Source: Acidovorax sp. RAC01 (lineage in GTDB: Bacteria; Pseudomonadota; Gammaproteobacteria; Burkholderiales; Burkholderiaceae_C). Taken from it: a stretch of DNA of 64,000 nt. The stretch's first letter is position 1, and each line of letters opens with the position of its first letter. The notes under the pieces were generated by a model. It saw only the letters and a list, made by a program, of their open reading frames with translations. It ran no database searches and was not told where the DNA came from. Location: contig NZ_CP016447.1 in assembly GCF_001714725.1 (NCBI RefSeq), forward strand, positions 1,017,501-1,081,500, given 5' to 3'. A program made the translations under genes and the position numbers. Shown here one piece after another: positions 33,113 to 41,072 of this stretch.

Positions 33113-33798
33113 CCGGGAGTCGCCCGGCGTGCGAGTCCCTTTCTTTCGCGTCGCCGAAAGAAAGGAACCAAAGAAAGGGCGACCCCACTGTCTGCGTCCC
33201 CTGCGCTTCGCTCCGGGGCAACCTGCGGTGCTCGCGGGCGGGGTGCGCCGCAGAACTCGCTGCGCTGCGTTGCAGCTCCGCTCAAACAGCTGCGGCGAGT
33301 CAGTTCACGATGCGCGTGTGTCCTTCGGCACACGCGCCACCCCGCCCGCTGCGCTCCTCGGCGCATACAGAGGGGATGGGGAGCGGACATCCCTTCGGGC
33401 CATTGCTTCGCTCGGCCCAAGCTCGCGGGCGCATGCGCCACGCGCTGGTGACCGCCGCTAGCGCTGGGCGCGGCCCGACCGGCGTCGAGCGCAGCGATGA
33501 CCCGTGTGGCTGTTCGGATATTCGGCCCCCCACCCCTTCTGGCTGCGCCTGCGCCGGGGCGGTTGCGGGGTGGCAGCCGCGCAAGTGCGCGGCTGCTTCG
33601 TCAACTGACTCGCCGCGGCTGTCCGAGCGGCGCTGCGCAGCAGCACAGCGAGTTCCGCGGCGCACCCCGCAACCGCCACGGCGCAGGTTTGCCCCTTCGC
33701 ACCGCGAAGGGGTCGCAGACTGGGGGTCGCCTTTCTTTTGGGTACTTTTCTTTGGCGAAGCAAAGAACAAGTACCTCGCCCGCCGGGGCGAGTCCCGG
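33113..33798. repeat. Large imperfect palindrome with two ~200-bp arms
   Basis: The left arm (33113-33313) and the right arm (33597-33798) are inverted copies. Shared blocks include CGGGAGTCGCCC/GGGACTCGCCCC, ACCAAAGAAAGGGCGACCCC/CCCAAAAGAAAGGCGACCCC, GGGGTGCGCCGCAGAACTCG/GGGGTGCGCCGCGGAACTCG and CTGCGGCGAGTCAGTT/CCGCGGCGAGTCAGTT. The centre near 33455 also shows weaker symmetry. Confidence 0.85.
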
Positions 33799-33842
33799 CC
33801 TCCGCCCTCAACACGGGCATGCTTGTCAAACCAGCGCGCATC

Positions 33843-33909
33843 GGCTTCGACAGGCTCAGCACGAACGGGTATGGGTAGCACCCGGGCTTCGACAAGCTCA
33901 GCCCGAACG
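33843..33909 (-). repeat. Family E repeats, two inverted copies
   Basis: GGCTTCGACAGGCTCAGCAC at 33843 and GGGCTTCGACAAGCTCAGCC at 33884 are the reverse complement of the copies at 33004 and 33046. They close the symmetric repeat array. Confidence 0.85.
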
Positions 33910-33982
33910 TCGACGGGCTATCCACAAACGAGCGACGATGTCGTCTCCACTCGGTAAAAGCAGCTCCATCAAAAAGCGACCA

Positions 33983-34831
33983 CTACACCCGCACCGTCCC
34001 CAACGGCAGCGCCACCACCTCCCCCAGCAACGCCGCCAGCGCTCCCCCCGCCGCCTCCACCACAGCCCTCCCCTTCTCAGCTGTCGCAGCATCCGCCCGC
34101 CCCACCGCCCCACTCGGGTGGTAATCCTGCATCGCCCAGCCCATCTTGGCGCTCTTGCCGTTGCCCAGAATGGCGTAGCGCTCAGCGCGGTCCTGCGAGG
34201 TGGAGCGGAAGTTCTGCGCATGCTCCATGCCCACCGTGGCGGGGGCCAGGTGCAACATCATCGACGTCTCGATCTCGCCCGCGTGGATGCCAAAACGGTG
34301 CTCTTGCGCACTGAACTGGCCTTGCACATCCGCCGGCAGCGGCAGGCTGAACCAGCTGGCGCTGTACACCAGCAGGCCATGGCGCTGGCGCAGCTCGCGG
34401 GCCACGATGTCCATCACGGCCACATTGCCGCCGTGGCTGTTGAAGATGAGCAGCTTCTTGACGCCGGCCCGCGCCACGCACGCGCCCAGCTCGGTCCACA
34501 GCGCGATCACGGTGGCGGGCGACAGGGTCAGTGTGCCGGCGAAGCCTTCATGTTCGGTGCTCAGCCCCACGTTTTGCGGGGGCAGAAAAAGCACGGGCAG
34601 ATCGGACGGCAGGTGCGGCAACGCGGCGCCGATCACGCCCTGCAGCAGGGTGGCATCCACCGACAGCGGCAGATGCGGGCCGTGCTGCTCGATGGCAGCC
34701 ACGGGCAGCACGGCCACGACGTGTTCGGCCTGGCCACTGGCCTGCAGGGCTGCAAAGTCGCGGGTGGAGAGGTCTGCCCAGTAGCGGGAAGGCAGCGGCA
34801 AAGGGGACGTAGCGTCGGCGGCGGCGTTCAT
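33983..34831 (-). CDS. Creatininase-family amidohydrolase
   Basis: The 282-residue protein has the creatininase metal ligands: Glu and His in AAIEQHGPHLPLSVD, IFNSHGGNVAV, and Glu in GIHAGEIETSMML. Family members hydrolyse creatinine, N-formyl or lactam amides, and some act in F420 or riboflavin metabolism. It is 18 bases after the membrane protein gene on the minus strand. The substrate is not predictable here. Confidence 0.88.
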   Translation of the reverse strand: MNAAADATSPLPLPSRYWADLSTRDFAALQASGQAEHVVAVLPVAAIEQHGPHLPLSVDATLLQGVIGAALPHLPSDLPVLFLPPQNVGLSTEHEGFAGTLTLSPATVIALWTELGACVARAGVKKLLIFNSHGGNVAVMDIVARELRQRHGLLVYSASWFSLPLPADVQGQFSAQEHRFGIHAGEIETSMMLHLAPATVGMEHAQNFRSTSQDRAERYAILGNGKSAKMGWAMQDYHPSGAVGRADAATAEKGRAVVEAAGGALAALLGEVVALPLGTVRV

Positions 34832-34849
34832 CCGCGCATGGTAGTTCAG

Positions 34850-35194
34850 TCAGACCAGCCAGTACGCCACATGGCCCGCGGCCGCCAGCAGTAGCACGGC
34901 CACGGCGGCACCCGTGAGCCGAAGGGGAAGACCCCGGTGGCGTTGCCATGCCCGCAGGCCCAACCCCATGACCAGCACCACGGCCCAGATGGCCGCCAGG
35001 GCCACCCAGACGATGCCCAGGTAGGTGCACCAGAAGCTTTCACAACGCAGCGCGAACGTTGCCCGCGACAACGCCGCCATCACCGCCACCAGTACCCACA
35101 GGGCCCAGCCTGCATGGCGCAGCAGCCGGCGGGGCCAGCGCTCGGGCGCATCACTGACGGACGCTTGCGGAGCACGCTCGGGCAGGGCGTTCAT
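34850..35194 (-). CDS. Small membrane protein of unknown function
   Basis: The 114-residue protein has three predicted membrane segments (ALWVLVAVMAAL, GIVWVALAAIWAVVLVMGLG, GAAVAVLLLAAAGHVAYWLV) and two Cys in RCESFWCTYLG between the first two. I do not recognise it. The ATG overlaps the DUF1569 stop (ATGA), so the two are co-translated. Confidence 0.7.
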   Translation of the reverse strand: MNALPERAPQASVSDAPERWPRRLLRHAGWALWVLVAVMAALSRATFALRCESFWCTYLGIVWVALAAIWAVVLVMGLGLRAWQRHRGLPLRLTGAAVAVLLLAAAGHVAYWLV

Positions 35195-35730
35195 GCGCGC
35201 AGCACGATTTCGTCCTGGTGGTTGGCGATGTGCAGGCAGTGCGCCTGCGCAAAGCGCGCCTTGTCGAGCGCACCGTAGGCGAAATGCAGGGCCAGCGGGC
35301 CCTGGTGGCGCTCAAAGCGCTCGATGGCCTCGCGCAGGCGCGCTGCGGCATCGGGAAGGGTGGCATCGATGCGCAGCGCGGGGGCACCCGGAATCGGCTC
35401 TGCCAGGCCGTGCGACATGCGGCCCCGCCAGCTGAACACCGCAAACGCTGCCGCGCCCAGCGTTTGCTGGAAGGCTGCGCTGCGCGGCTGCGGGAAGCCG
35501 TCCAGGCTCATCTCGATGCTTTGTGCCAGGTGCTCCAGAACGGCTGGCAGCGGCCAGGCGCCGGTGGCGCGCGCCTCGCGCGCAGACAGCAGCCGGTCGA
35601 GCCAGCGTTGCGCTGCGGGCAGGCTGTCGATGCGGGGCTCGTCGGCGCGGGCCAGGCCCGGCAGGGAGGACACAACGGCAGCGGATGCGGCGGCAATCAG
35701 CGGGGTCTGCAGCAGGGTACGGCGTTTCAT
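35191..35730 (-). CDS. DUF1569-family exported protein
   Basis: The 179-residue protein has an export signal (MKRRTLLQTPLIAAASAAVV, cleavage expected after ARA) that could suit Tat or Sec. The mature part shows DUF1569 features: WPLPAVLEHLAQSIEMSLDG and a C-terminal HFAYGALDKARFAQAHCLHI followed by ANHQDE. The DinB-like His residues suggest a metal site. ATG 35730 was chosen because the signal peptide begins there. Function unknown. Confidence 0.75.
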   Translation of the reverse strand: MKRRTLLQTPLIAAASAAVVSSLPGLARADEPRIDSLPAAQRWLDRLLSAREARATGAWPLPAVLEHLAQSIEMSLDGFPQPRSAAFQQTLGAAAFAVFSWRGRMSHGLAEPIPGAPALRIDATLPDAAARLREAIERFERHQGPLALHFAYGALDKARFAQAHCLHIANHQDEIVLRA

Positions 35731-35932
35731 AGAGGTGATGGTAGGGGCCAGGCAGGCGCGCGTCTGTCGGGTGCCTGCCATTTCAGCAACGGCGACAACA
35801 GAGGCAATCAGCGCGAGCGGCATCGCATGTGCGAGGCGCGGCCGCCACGGGCCCATGCGACGCCCCCCCGTGGCCAGCACCCGCGTCGCCAGGGCGAATG
35901 CATCACACACCCTGCAGCGATACCATTGCCCG

Positions 35933-36691
35933 ATGACCACCGACCTGTTCCGCCAAGACGCCTACCTGCGCGAATGCAGCGCCCACATCGCCGCCCTCAT
36001 GCCCGACACCGGTGGCATTGTGCTGGACCAGACGGTCTTCTACCCCCTGGGCGGCGGCCAGGCCGGCGACAGCGGTCAGCTGGTGCTGGCCGATGGCAGC
36101 AGCATTGCCATTGCGGACACCCGCAAGGGCAAGGATGCCGAAGGCAACCCGACCAGTGACATCGTGCACCTGCCCGCCCCGGGCCAGGAGGTCCAGCTGG
36201 CGCAGCTCACAGCAGGCATGCCGGTGACAGCCCGCATCGACTGGGAGCGCCGCCATCGCATGATGCGGCTGCACACCACGTCGCACCTGCTGTGCCATGT
36301 GGTGCCGCAGCTGGTCAATGGCTGCTCCATCACACCCGACCATGGGCGGCTTGATTTCGCGATGACCGACCCGCTCGACAAGGACGCGCTGACCGCCGCC
36401 ATCGCCGCCCTGGTGGCGGCCGCGCACCCGCTCGCGGTGGCATCGATCAGCGACGAAGAACTGGACGCCAACCCGGCCCTGGTCAAGAGCATGAGCGTGC
36501 AACCGCCGCGCGGCACGGGGCGCATCCGCACCATCCGCATCGGCGGCGATGGCGACGCGCCGCTCATCGACCTGCAGCCCTGCGGCGGCACGCATGTGGC
36601 CAATACCGCAGAGATCGGCGCCATCGTGGTGACGAAGATTGAGAAGAAAAGCGCCACCACCCGGAGGGTGGTGCTGGGCTTTGCCCAGTGA
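35933..36691 (+). CDS. Alanyl-tRNA editing protein (AlaX type)
   Basis: The 252-residue protein is a free-standing editing domain that removes Ser or Gly from mischarged tRNA-Ala. It has the zinc ligands HTTSH (RMMRLHTTSHLL) and CGGTH (DLQPCGGTHVANT), and an N-terminal half like the AlaRS glycine-rich domain (YPLGGGQAGDSG), so it is the longer AlaX-M/L form. TACCAT is six bases before ATG 35933 and there is no Shine-Dalgarno sequence. Its last 13 codons lie in a 57-bp repeat that is copied 121 bp downstream. Confidence 0.9.
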   Translation: MTTDLFRQDAYLRECSAHIAALMPDTGGIVLDQTVFYPLGGGQAGDSGQLVLADGSSIAIADTRKGKDAEGNPTSDIVHLPAPGQEVQLAQLTAGMPVTARIDWERRHRMMRLHTTSHLLCHVVPQLVNGCSITPDHGRLDFAMTDPLDKDALTAAIAALVAAAHPLAVASISDEELDANPALVKSMSVQPPRGTGRIRTIRIGGDGDAPLIDLQPCGGTHVANTAEIGAIVVTKIEKKSATTRRVVLGFAQ

Positions 36692-36830
36692 GCGAAGCGA
36701 AGAGCGATTTTCTTCGGGGCGTGCTCATTTGCGCACCGCGCAAGTGAGCACACACCAGAAGCCATGTCAGGCAGCCACCACCCGCAGGGTGGTGCTGGGC
36801 TTCGCCCAGTGAGCGAAGCGAAGATCGATT
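36653..36830. repeat. 57-bp double-hairpin repeat, two copies (first copy overlaps alaX 3' end)
   Basis: Copy 1 (36653-36709) and copy 2 (36774-36830) differ at three of 57 positions. Each contains the hairpin CCACCACCC/GGGTGGTG, the hairpin CTGGGC/GCCCAG and the tail GAGCGAAGCGAAGA. Copy 1 includes the alaX stop codon. Confidence 0.9.
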
Positions 36831-37094
36831 GGGCAGCGCCGGGGAGATCCGCTGTGCTGGCGCGCGCCCCGCAATGCGATGGGATAACGGATACGCTCCC
36901 ATCGACTCAGCGCACCAAAGTCAACAATCTTGAGCCCCCGCAGGCAACTGTTGCAAAGCCTTACCCGCCGCATGGGCCAGCGGCGAAAATAGGGAGCTGC
37001 GTGCGGCGGGCACCCCTGTGCACACCTGCCGCCGCTGCGCCCGTTTTTTCAAAGCTTCCGATCCGCCCATCGGGCCACCCTGCCCGCTCCTGTC
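36831..37094. other. Gap between alaX repeat and DUF748 gene
   Basis: Beyond the 57-bp repeat no gene or clear promoter is seen. The bases before ATG 37095 show no Shine-Dalgarno sequence. Confidence 0.4.
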
Positions 37095-40000
37095 ATGCCG
37101 TTTTCCTTCCGTCCGATTTCGCTGGCTGCCCTGCGCGAGCACCGCTGGACTCGCCCGGCCCTGCGCACACTGTGCGGGCTGCTCGGCCTGTGGCTGGTGG
37201 CGTGGCTGGCGGTGCCGCCGCTCGTCAAATCGCAGCTGGAGCGCGTGGCGAGCGACAAGCTGGGCCGGGCCGTGACGGTGGGCGCGGTGGACTTCCGGCC
37301 ATGGTCGCTGGAACTGGCGCTGAGCGATGTGGCCGTGGCTGGCGCCGATGCCGGCAGCCCGCCACAACTCACCATCGGCCGCATCTATGCCGACGGCGAA
37401 CTGCAGTCGCTGCTGCGCCTGGCGCCGGTGGTGGACGCCTTCACGGTCGACCGGCCGGTGCTGCGCCTGCGCCACCTGGGCGACGGCCGCTACGACGTGG
37501 ATGACATCCTGGCCCGGCTGGCGACCCAGCCCCGGGACGACGCTGGCAAGAGCCCGGCGCGCCTGGCGCTGTACAACCTGGCGCTCACCGGCGGCAGCAT
37601 TGACTACACCGACGACAGCGTGGCCGGTGGCAAGGCCCACGAGGTGCGCGATCTGGCGCTGCGCGTGCCCTTCCTGAGCACGCTGAAGGCCGCCCACGAA
37701 ATCCGCGTGGAGCCCCACCTGTCGTTCGCGCTCAACGGCAGCCGGTTCGACTCGTCCGCGGCGGGCACGCCCTTCGCCCAGACGGGCCGCAGCGAGGCCG
37801 CCATCCGCTGGGAAGGCCTGGACCTGGCGCCCTACCTGGCCTACCTGCCCGCCAGCCTGCCCGTGAAGGTGCGCAGCGCCACGCTCGACATGGAGGTGAA
37901 GGTGACGTTTGAGCAGCAGCCGCGCATGGCGGTGAAGCTGTCTGGGGCCGTCAATGCACGCGGCGTGCGTCTGACCGACCGGCAGGACGGCGACATCCTG
38001 TCGTACGAATCGCTGAAGATCGACATGGCCGACGTGCGGCCGCTGGAGCAGGTGGTGCACCTGAACCAGGTGGAGCTGACAGCGCCCGTGGTGACCCTGG
38101 CGCGCAATGCGGCAGGCCTGCTGAACGTGGCGCAACTGGGTGCCTCTGCACCTGATGCGCCAGCTGCGGCGCCAGCCGCTTCGGCGGCCAGCGCGGCTAA
38201 GGCCACCGGTGCAGCGGCCACCCCGTGGTCCGTGCGCGTGGCCAACGCCGCTGTGCGCGGCGGCACCGTGCGCTGGGCCGACCTGGCCGTGCGCCCTGCT
38301 GCCGCACTGCAGGCCACCGATGTCGCGCTGGACCTCGCCGACCTGGCCCTGCCGCTGGACAAGCCGTTCACATTCAAGGGCGGGCTCAAGCTGCAGGATG
38401 GGGGCATCCGTTTCTCGGGCGAGGCCACCGACCGCAAGGCCGACCTGAACGCATCGCTGCAGGCGCTGTCACTGCAACTGGCAGCGCCCTATCTGGCGCA
38501 GGTGCTGGAGCCCGCGGTGTCGGGCCAGCTCACCGGCGACTGGGGCCTGCAATGGGAAGCCCCCCAGGGACCGGGCAAGGCCGGGCAGCCCGCCGCCAGC
38601 GGCATCACACTGACAGCCGGCCCGCTGGCGCTGGAGCAGTTTGCGCTGCGGCAGGGCAAGACCACGCTGGCCAGCGTGGGCCGGCTGGCGGTGGAAGGTG
38701 TGCGCGTGCCGCTGGACGAGCGCACCGCCACGCTGGGCCGCGTGGCCGTGGTGCAGCCGCAGGTGAATGTGGAGCGCTCCGCCGACGGGCGCTGGATGTT
38801 CGAGCGCTGGGCCAAGGCACCGGCCACCGCCGTGCCCGATGGCGTGGCAACCACTGCAACCACTGCAAATGCAGCTCCCGCCGCCGCTGCCGATGCACCC
38901 GCCAGCCCCCCGGCCGCACCGTGGAAGATCCGCGTGGCCGACTTTGCGCTGGAGCGGGGCACGGTAGCGTTTGCCGACCAGGCCCAGCCGCGGCCCGTGG
39001 CGCTGGAGGTATCAGCCCTGCAGGTGGCCGCGACGAACTGGGCCAGCGATGGCAGCAAGCCCGAGGCGTTCCAGATATCGGCCCGCACGGCGGTGCCGGC
39101 ACCGGCTTCGGGCAGCGCCGCAGCGCCCGGCAAGGTGGATTTCAAGGGCACGCTGGCCATGGAGCCGCTGGCACTGCAGGGCCGGCTGGACCTGGCGCGC
39201 GTGCCGGTGCATGCGTTCGATGGCTACCTGGCCAGCCAGTTGTCGATCGAGCTGCTGCGCGCCGACCTGGGTTTCCAGGGCCAGCTGGCCGTGTCGCAGT
39301 CTGCCCAGGGCACCAGCCTGCGCCTGGCGGGCGACGCCGCGGTGGATGCACTGCGGGCCGACAGCACTGCGGCATCCACCCCCAAGACCGAAGCCCAGGT
39401 GGGCCGCGAACTGGTGTCGTGGAAAGGCCTGAACCTGCGCGGCCTGTCGGTGGCCACCGCACCCGGCACGCCGCCCCGCATCGAGATCCAGGAAACCAGC
39501 GTCATTGACCTGTTCGCCCGGGTGACGGTGAACGAAGCCGGCCGCATCAACCTCAGCGACATCGCCACGCCACCTGCGCAGGTGCAGGCCCTGGCGCAGG
39601 CCCGGGCAGCCGACGCGACCGCGGCGAGTGGTGCGGGCAAGACCGCTGCGGCCACTGCAGCCCCGCCCGCTGCCGCGTCTGCATCGGCCACCACCTCGGC
39701 AGCACCCGTTACCGCAGCGGCGCCCGATCCCCTCGCACCCGTGGTCGTGTCTGGCCCCATCAGTCTGGTCAATGCCGAAGTGATCTTTTCGGACTTCTTC
39801 ATCCAGCCCAATTACTCGGCCGACCTCACGCAGCTCACGGGCCGGCTGGCCGCGTTTTCATCGCAGGCCAGTGCGGGCGACCCGGTTCTGGCCGACCTCG
39901 AACTGCGCGGGCGCGCCGAGGACTCGGCCTCCATCGAGATCACGGGCAAGCTCAACCCGCTGGCCCGGCCGTTGGCGCTGGACATCACCGGCCGGCTGCG

Positions 40001-40916
40001 CGACCTGGAGTTGCCGCCCCTGTCGCCCTACGCCGTGCGCTACGCGGGCCACGGCATCGAGCGCGGCAAATTGAACATGGACGTGAACTACACCGTGCTG
40101 CCCAGCGGCCAGCTCACGGCCAGCAACCGGCTGGTGCTGCACCAGCTCACGTTTGGCGAGCCCGTGCCCGGCGCACCCGGCAGCCTGCCGGTGAAGCTGG
40201 CCGTGGCCCTGCTGGCCGACCGCAATGGCGTGTTCGACCTGGACCTGCCCATCAGCGGCTCGCTGAACGACCCGCAGTTCCGCCTGGGGCCGGTCATCGG
40301 CCGCATCATCGTCAACCTGATCGGCAAGGCCCTGACCTCGCCGTTCAGCCTGCTGGCCAGCGCCCTGGGCGGCAGCGGCACCGAGTTGAGCCAGGTGCCT
40401 TTTGCGCCGGGCAGCGCCACCCTCACGCCCGAGGCCCGTGAGAGCCTGGCCAAGGTGGTGGCGGCCCTGAACGACCGGCCGACCCTGAAGCTCACCGTGA
40501 CCGGCACGGCCAGCCTGAAGGACGAGCGCGAGGGCCTGCAGCGCGAGCGCCTGCGCCAGCGCGTGCTGGCCGAAAAGCGCCGCGCCAACCCGGCCGATAC
40601 CGCCCCGGTCACAGACGCCGAATACCCCGCCCTGCTCAAGGAGGTGTACCGCCGCGCCGACATGGCCAAGCCGCGCAACCTGGTGGGCCTGGCCAAGGAC
40701 CTGACCACCGCCGAGATGGAAGCACTGCTGATGGCCAGCCAGCCCGCCACCGATGCGATGGCGGCCGAACTGGCGCACGACCGCGGCCAGGCCGTGCGTG
40801 CATTCCTGGTGGCGCAAAAGCTGCCGCCGGAGCGCCTGTTTGTGGCAGCCCCCAAGGCCGGTACCCCGCCCGAGCAGTGGACGCCGCGGGCCGACCTGAG
40901 CCTCAAGGCCGAATAG
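37095..40916 (+). CDS. Large AsmA-superfamily (DUF748) envelope protein
   Basis: The 1273-residue protein has an N-terminal membrane anchor (LRTLCGLLGLWLVAWLAVPP, residues about 27-46), followed by repeated AsmA-like beta segments (LALYNLALTGGSIDYTDDSV, and FALERGTVAFADQAQP), several Ala/Pro-rich linkers (around residues 355-375, 590-615, 835-880) and a C-terminal OmpA-like part (FAPGSATLTPEARESLAKVV). Related proteins (YhdP, TamB) carry lipids between membranes. A role in envelope homeostasis is inferred. Confidence 0.88.
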   Translation: MPFSFRPISLAALREHRWTRPALRTLCGLLGLWLVAWLAVPPLVKSQLERVASDKLGRAVTVGAVDFRPWSLELALSDVAVAGADAGSPPQLTIGRIYADGELQSLLRLAPVVDAFTVDRPVLRLRHLGDGRYDVDDILARLATQPRDDAGKSPARLALYNLALTGGSIDYTDDSVAGGKAHEVRDLALRVPFLSTLKAAHEIRVEPHLSFALNGSRFDSSAAGTPFAQTGRSEAAIRWEGLDLAPYLAYLPASLPVKVRSATLDMEVKVTFEQQPRMAVKLSGAVNARGVRLTDRQDGDILSYESLKIDMADVRPLEQVVHLNQVELTAPVVTLARNAAGLLNVAQLGASAPDAPAAAPAASAASAAKATGAAATPWSVRVANAAVRGGTVRWADLAVRPAAALQATDVALDLADLALPLDKPFTFKGGLKLQDGGIRFSGEATDRKADLNASLQALSLQLAAPYLAQVLEPAVSGQLTGDWGLQWEAPQGPGKAGQPAASGITLTAGPLALEQFALRQGKTTLASVGRLAVEGVRVPLDERTATLGRVAVVQPQVNVERSADGRWMFERWAKAPATAVPDGVATTATTANAAPAAAADAPASPPAAPWKIRVADFALERGTVAFADQAQPRPVALEVSALQVAATNWASDGSKPEAFQISARTAVPAPASGSAAAPGKVDFKGTLAMEPLALQGRLDLARVPVHAFDGYLASQLSIELLRADLGFQGQLAVSQSAQGTSLRLAGDAAVDALRADSTAASTPKTEAQVGRELVSWKGLNLRGLSVATAPGTPPRIEIQETSVIDLFARVTVNEAGRINLSDIATPPAQVQALAQARAADATAASGAGKTAAATAAPPAAASASATTSAAPVTAAAPDPLAPVVVSGPISLVNAEVIFSDFFIQPNYSADLTQLTGRLAAFSSQASAGDPVLADLELRGRAEDSASIEITGKLNPLARPLALDITGRLRDLELPPLSPYAVRYAGHGIERGKLNMDVNYTVLPSGQLTASNRLVLHQLTFGEPVPGAPGSLPVKLAVALLADRNGVFDLDLPISGSLNDPQFRLGPVIGRIIVNLIGKALTSPFSLLASALGGSGTELSQVPFAPGSATLTPEARESLAKVVAALNDRPTLKLTVTGTASLKDEREGLQRERLRQRVLAEKRRANPADTAPVTDAEYPALLKEVYRRADMAKPRNLVGLAKDLTTAEMEALLMASQPATDAMAAELAHDRGQAVRAFLVAQKLPPERLFVAAPKAGTPPEQWTPRADLSLKAE

Positions 40917-41072
40917 CCCGGGCGGGGCGGTGGCCCGGCCCGGCCACCCCCATGAGGGGGCATGCAGGCCATCGCTGCGCCCGCACCGGTGGCGCAGCAC
41001 AATGGCGCACACGACGAAATGCCGCGGGGCCGCCGGAACCAACCGCCCCGCGACCGCTCCCACACTGCAACC

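Larger units (their letters stand above)
32871..33982. other. 1.1-kb repeat-only region
   Basis: The stretch contains no supported gene. It holds repeat A copy 4, four copies of the family E repeat and a large imperfect palindrome. Open frames on both strands follow from the high GC content and run through the repeats. Confidence 0.8.

Noticed and set aside
33091..33957. Several open frames of 100-290 codons on both strands of the repeat array
   Set aside because: They lie in the inverted repeat arms, have no start signals or known domains, and the same sequence would be read on both strands.
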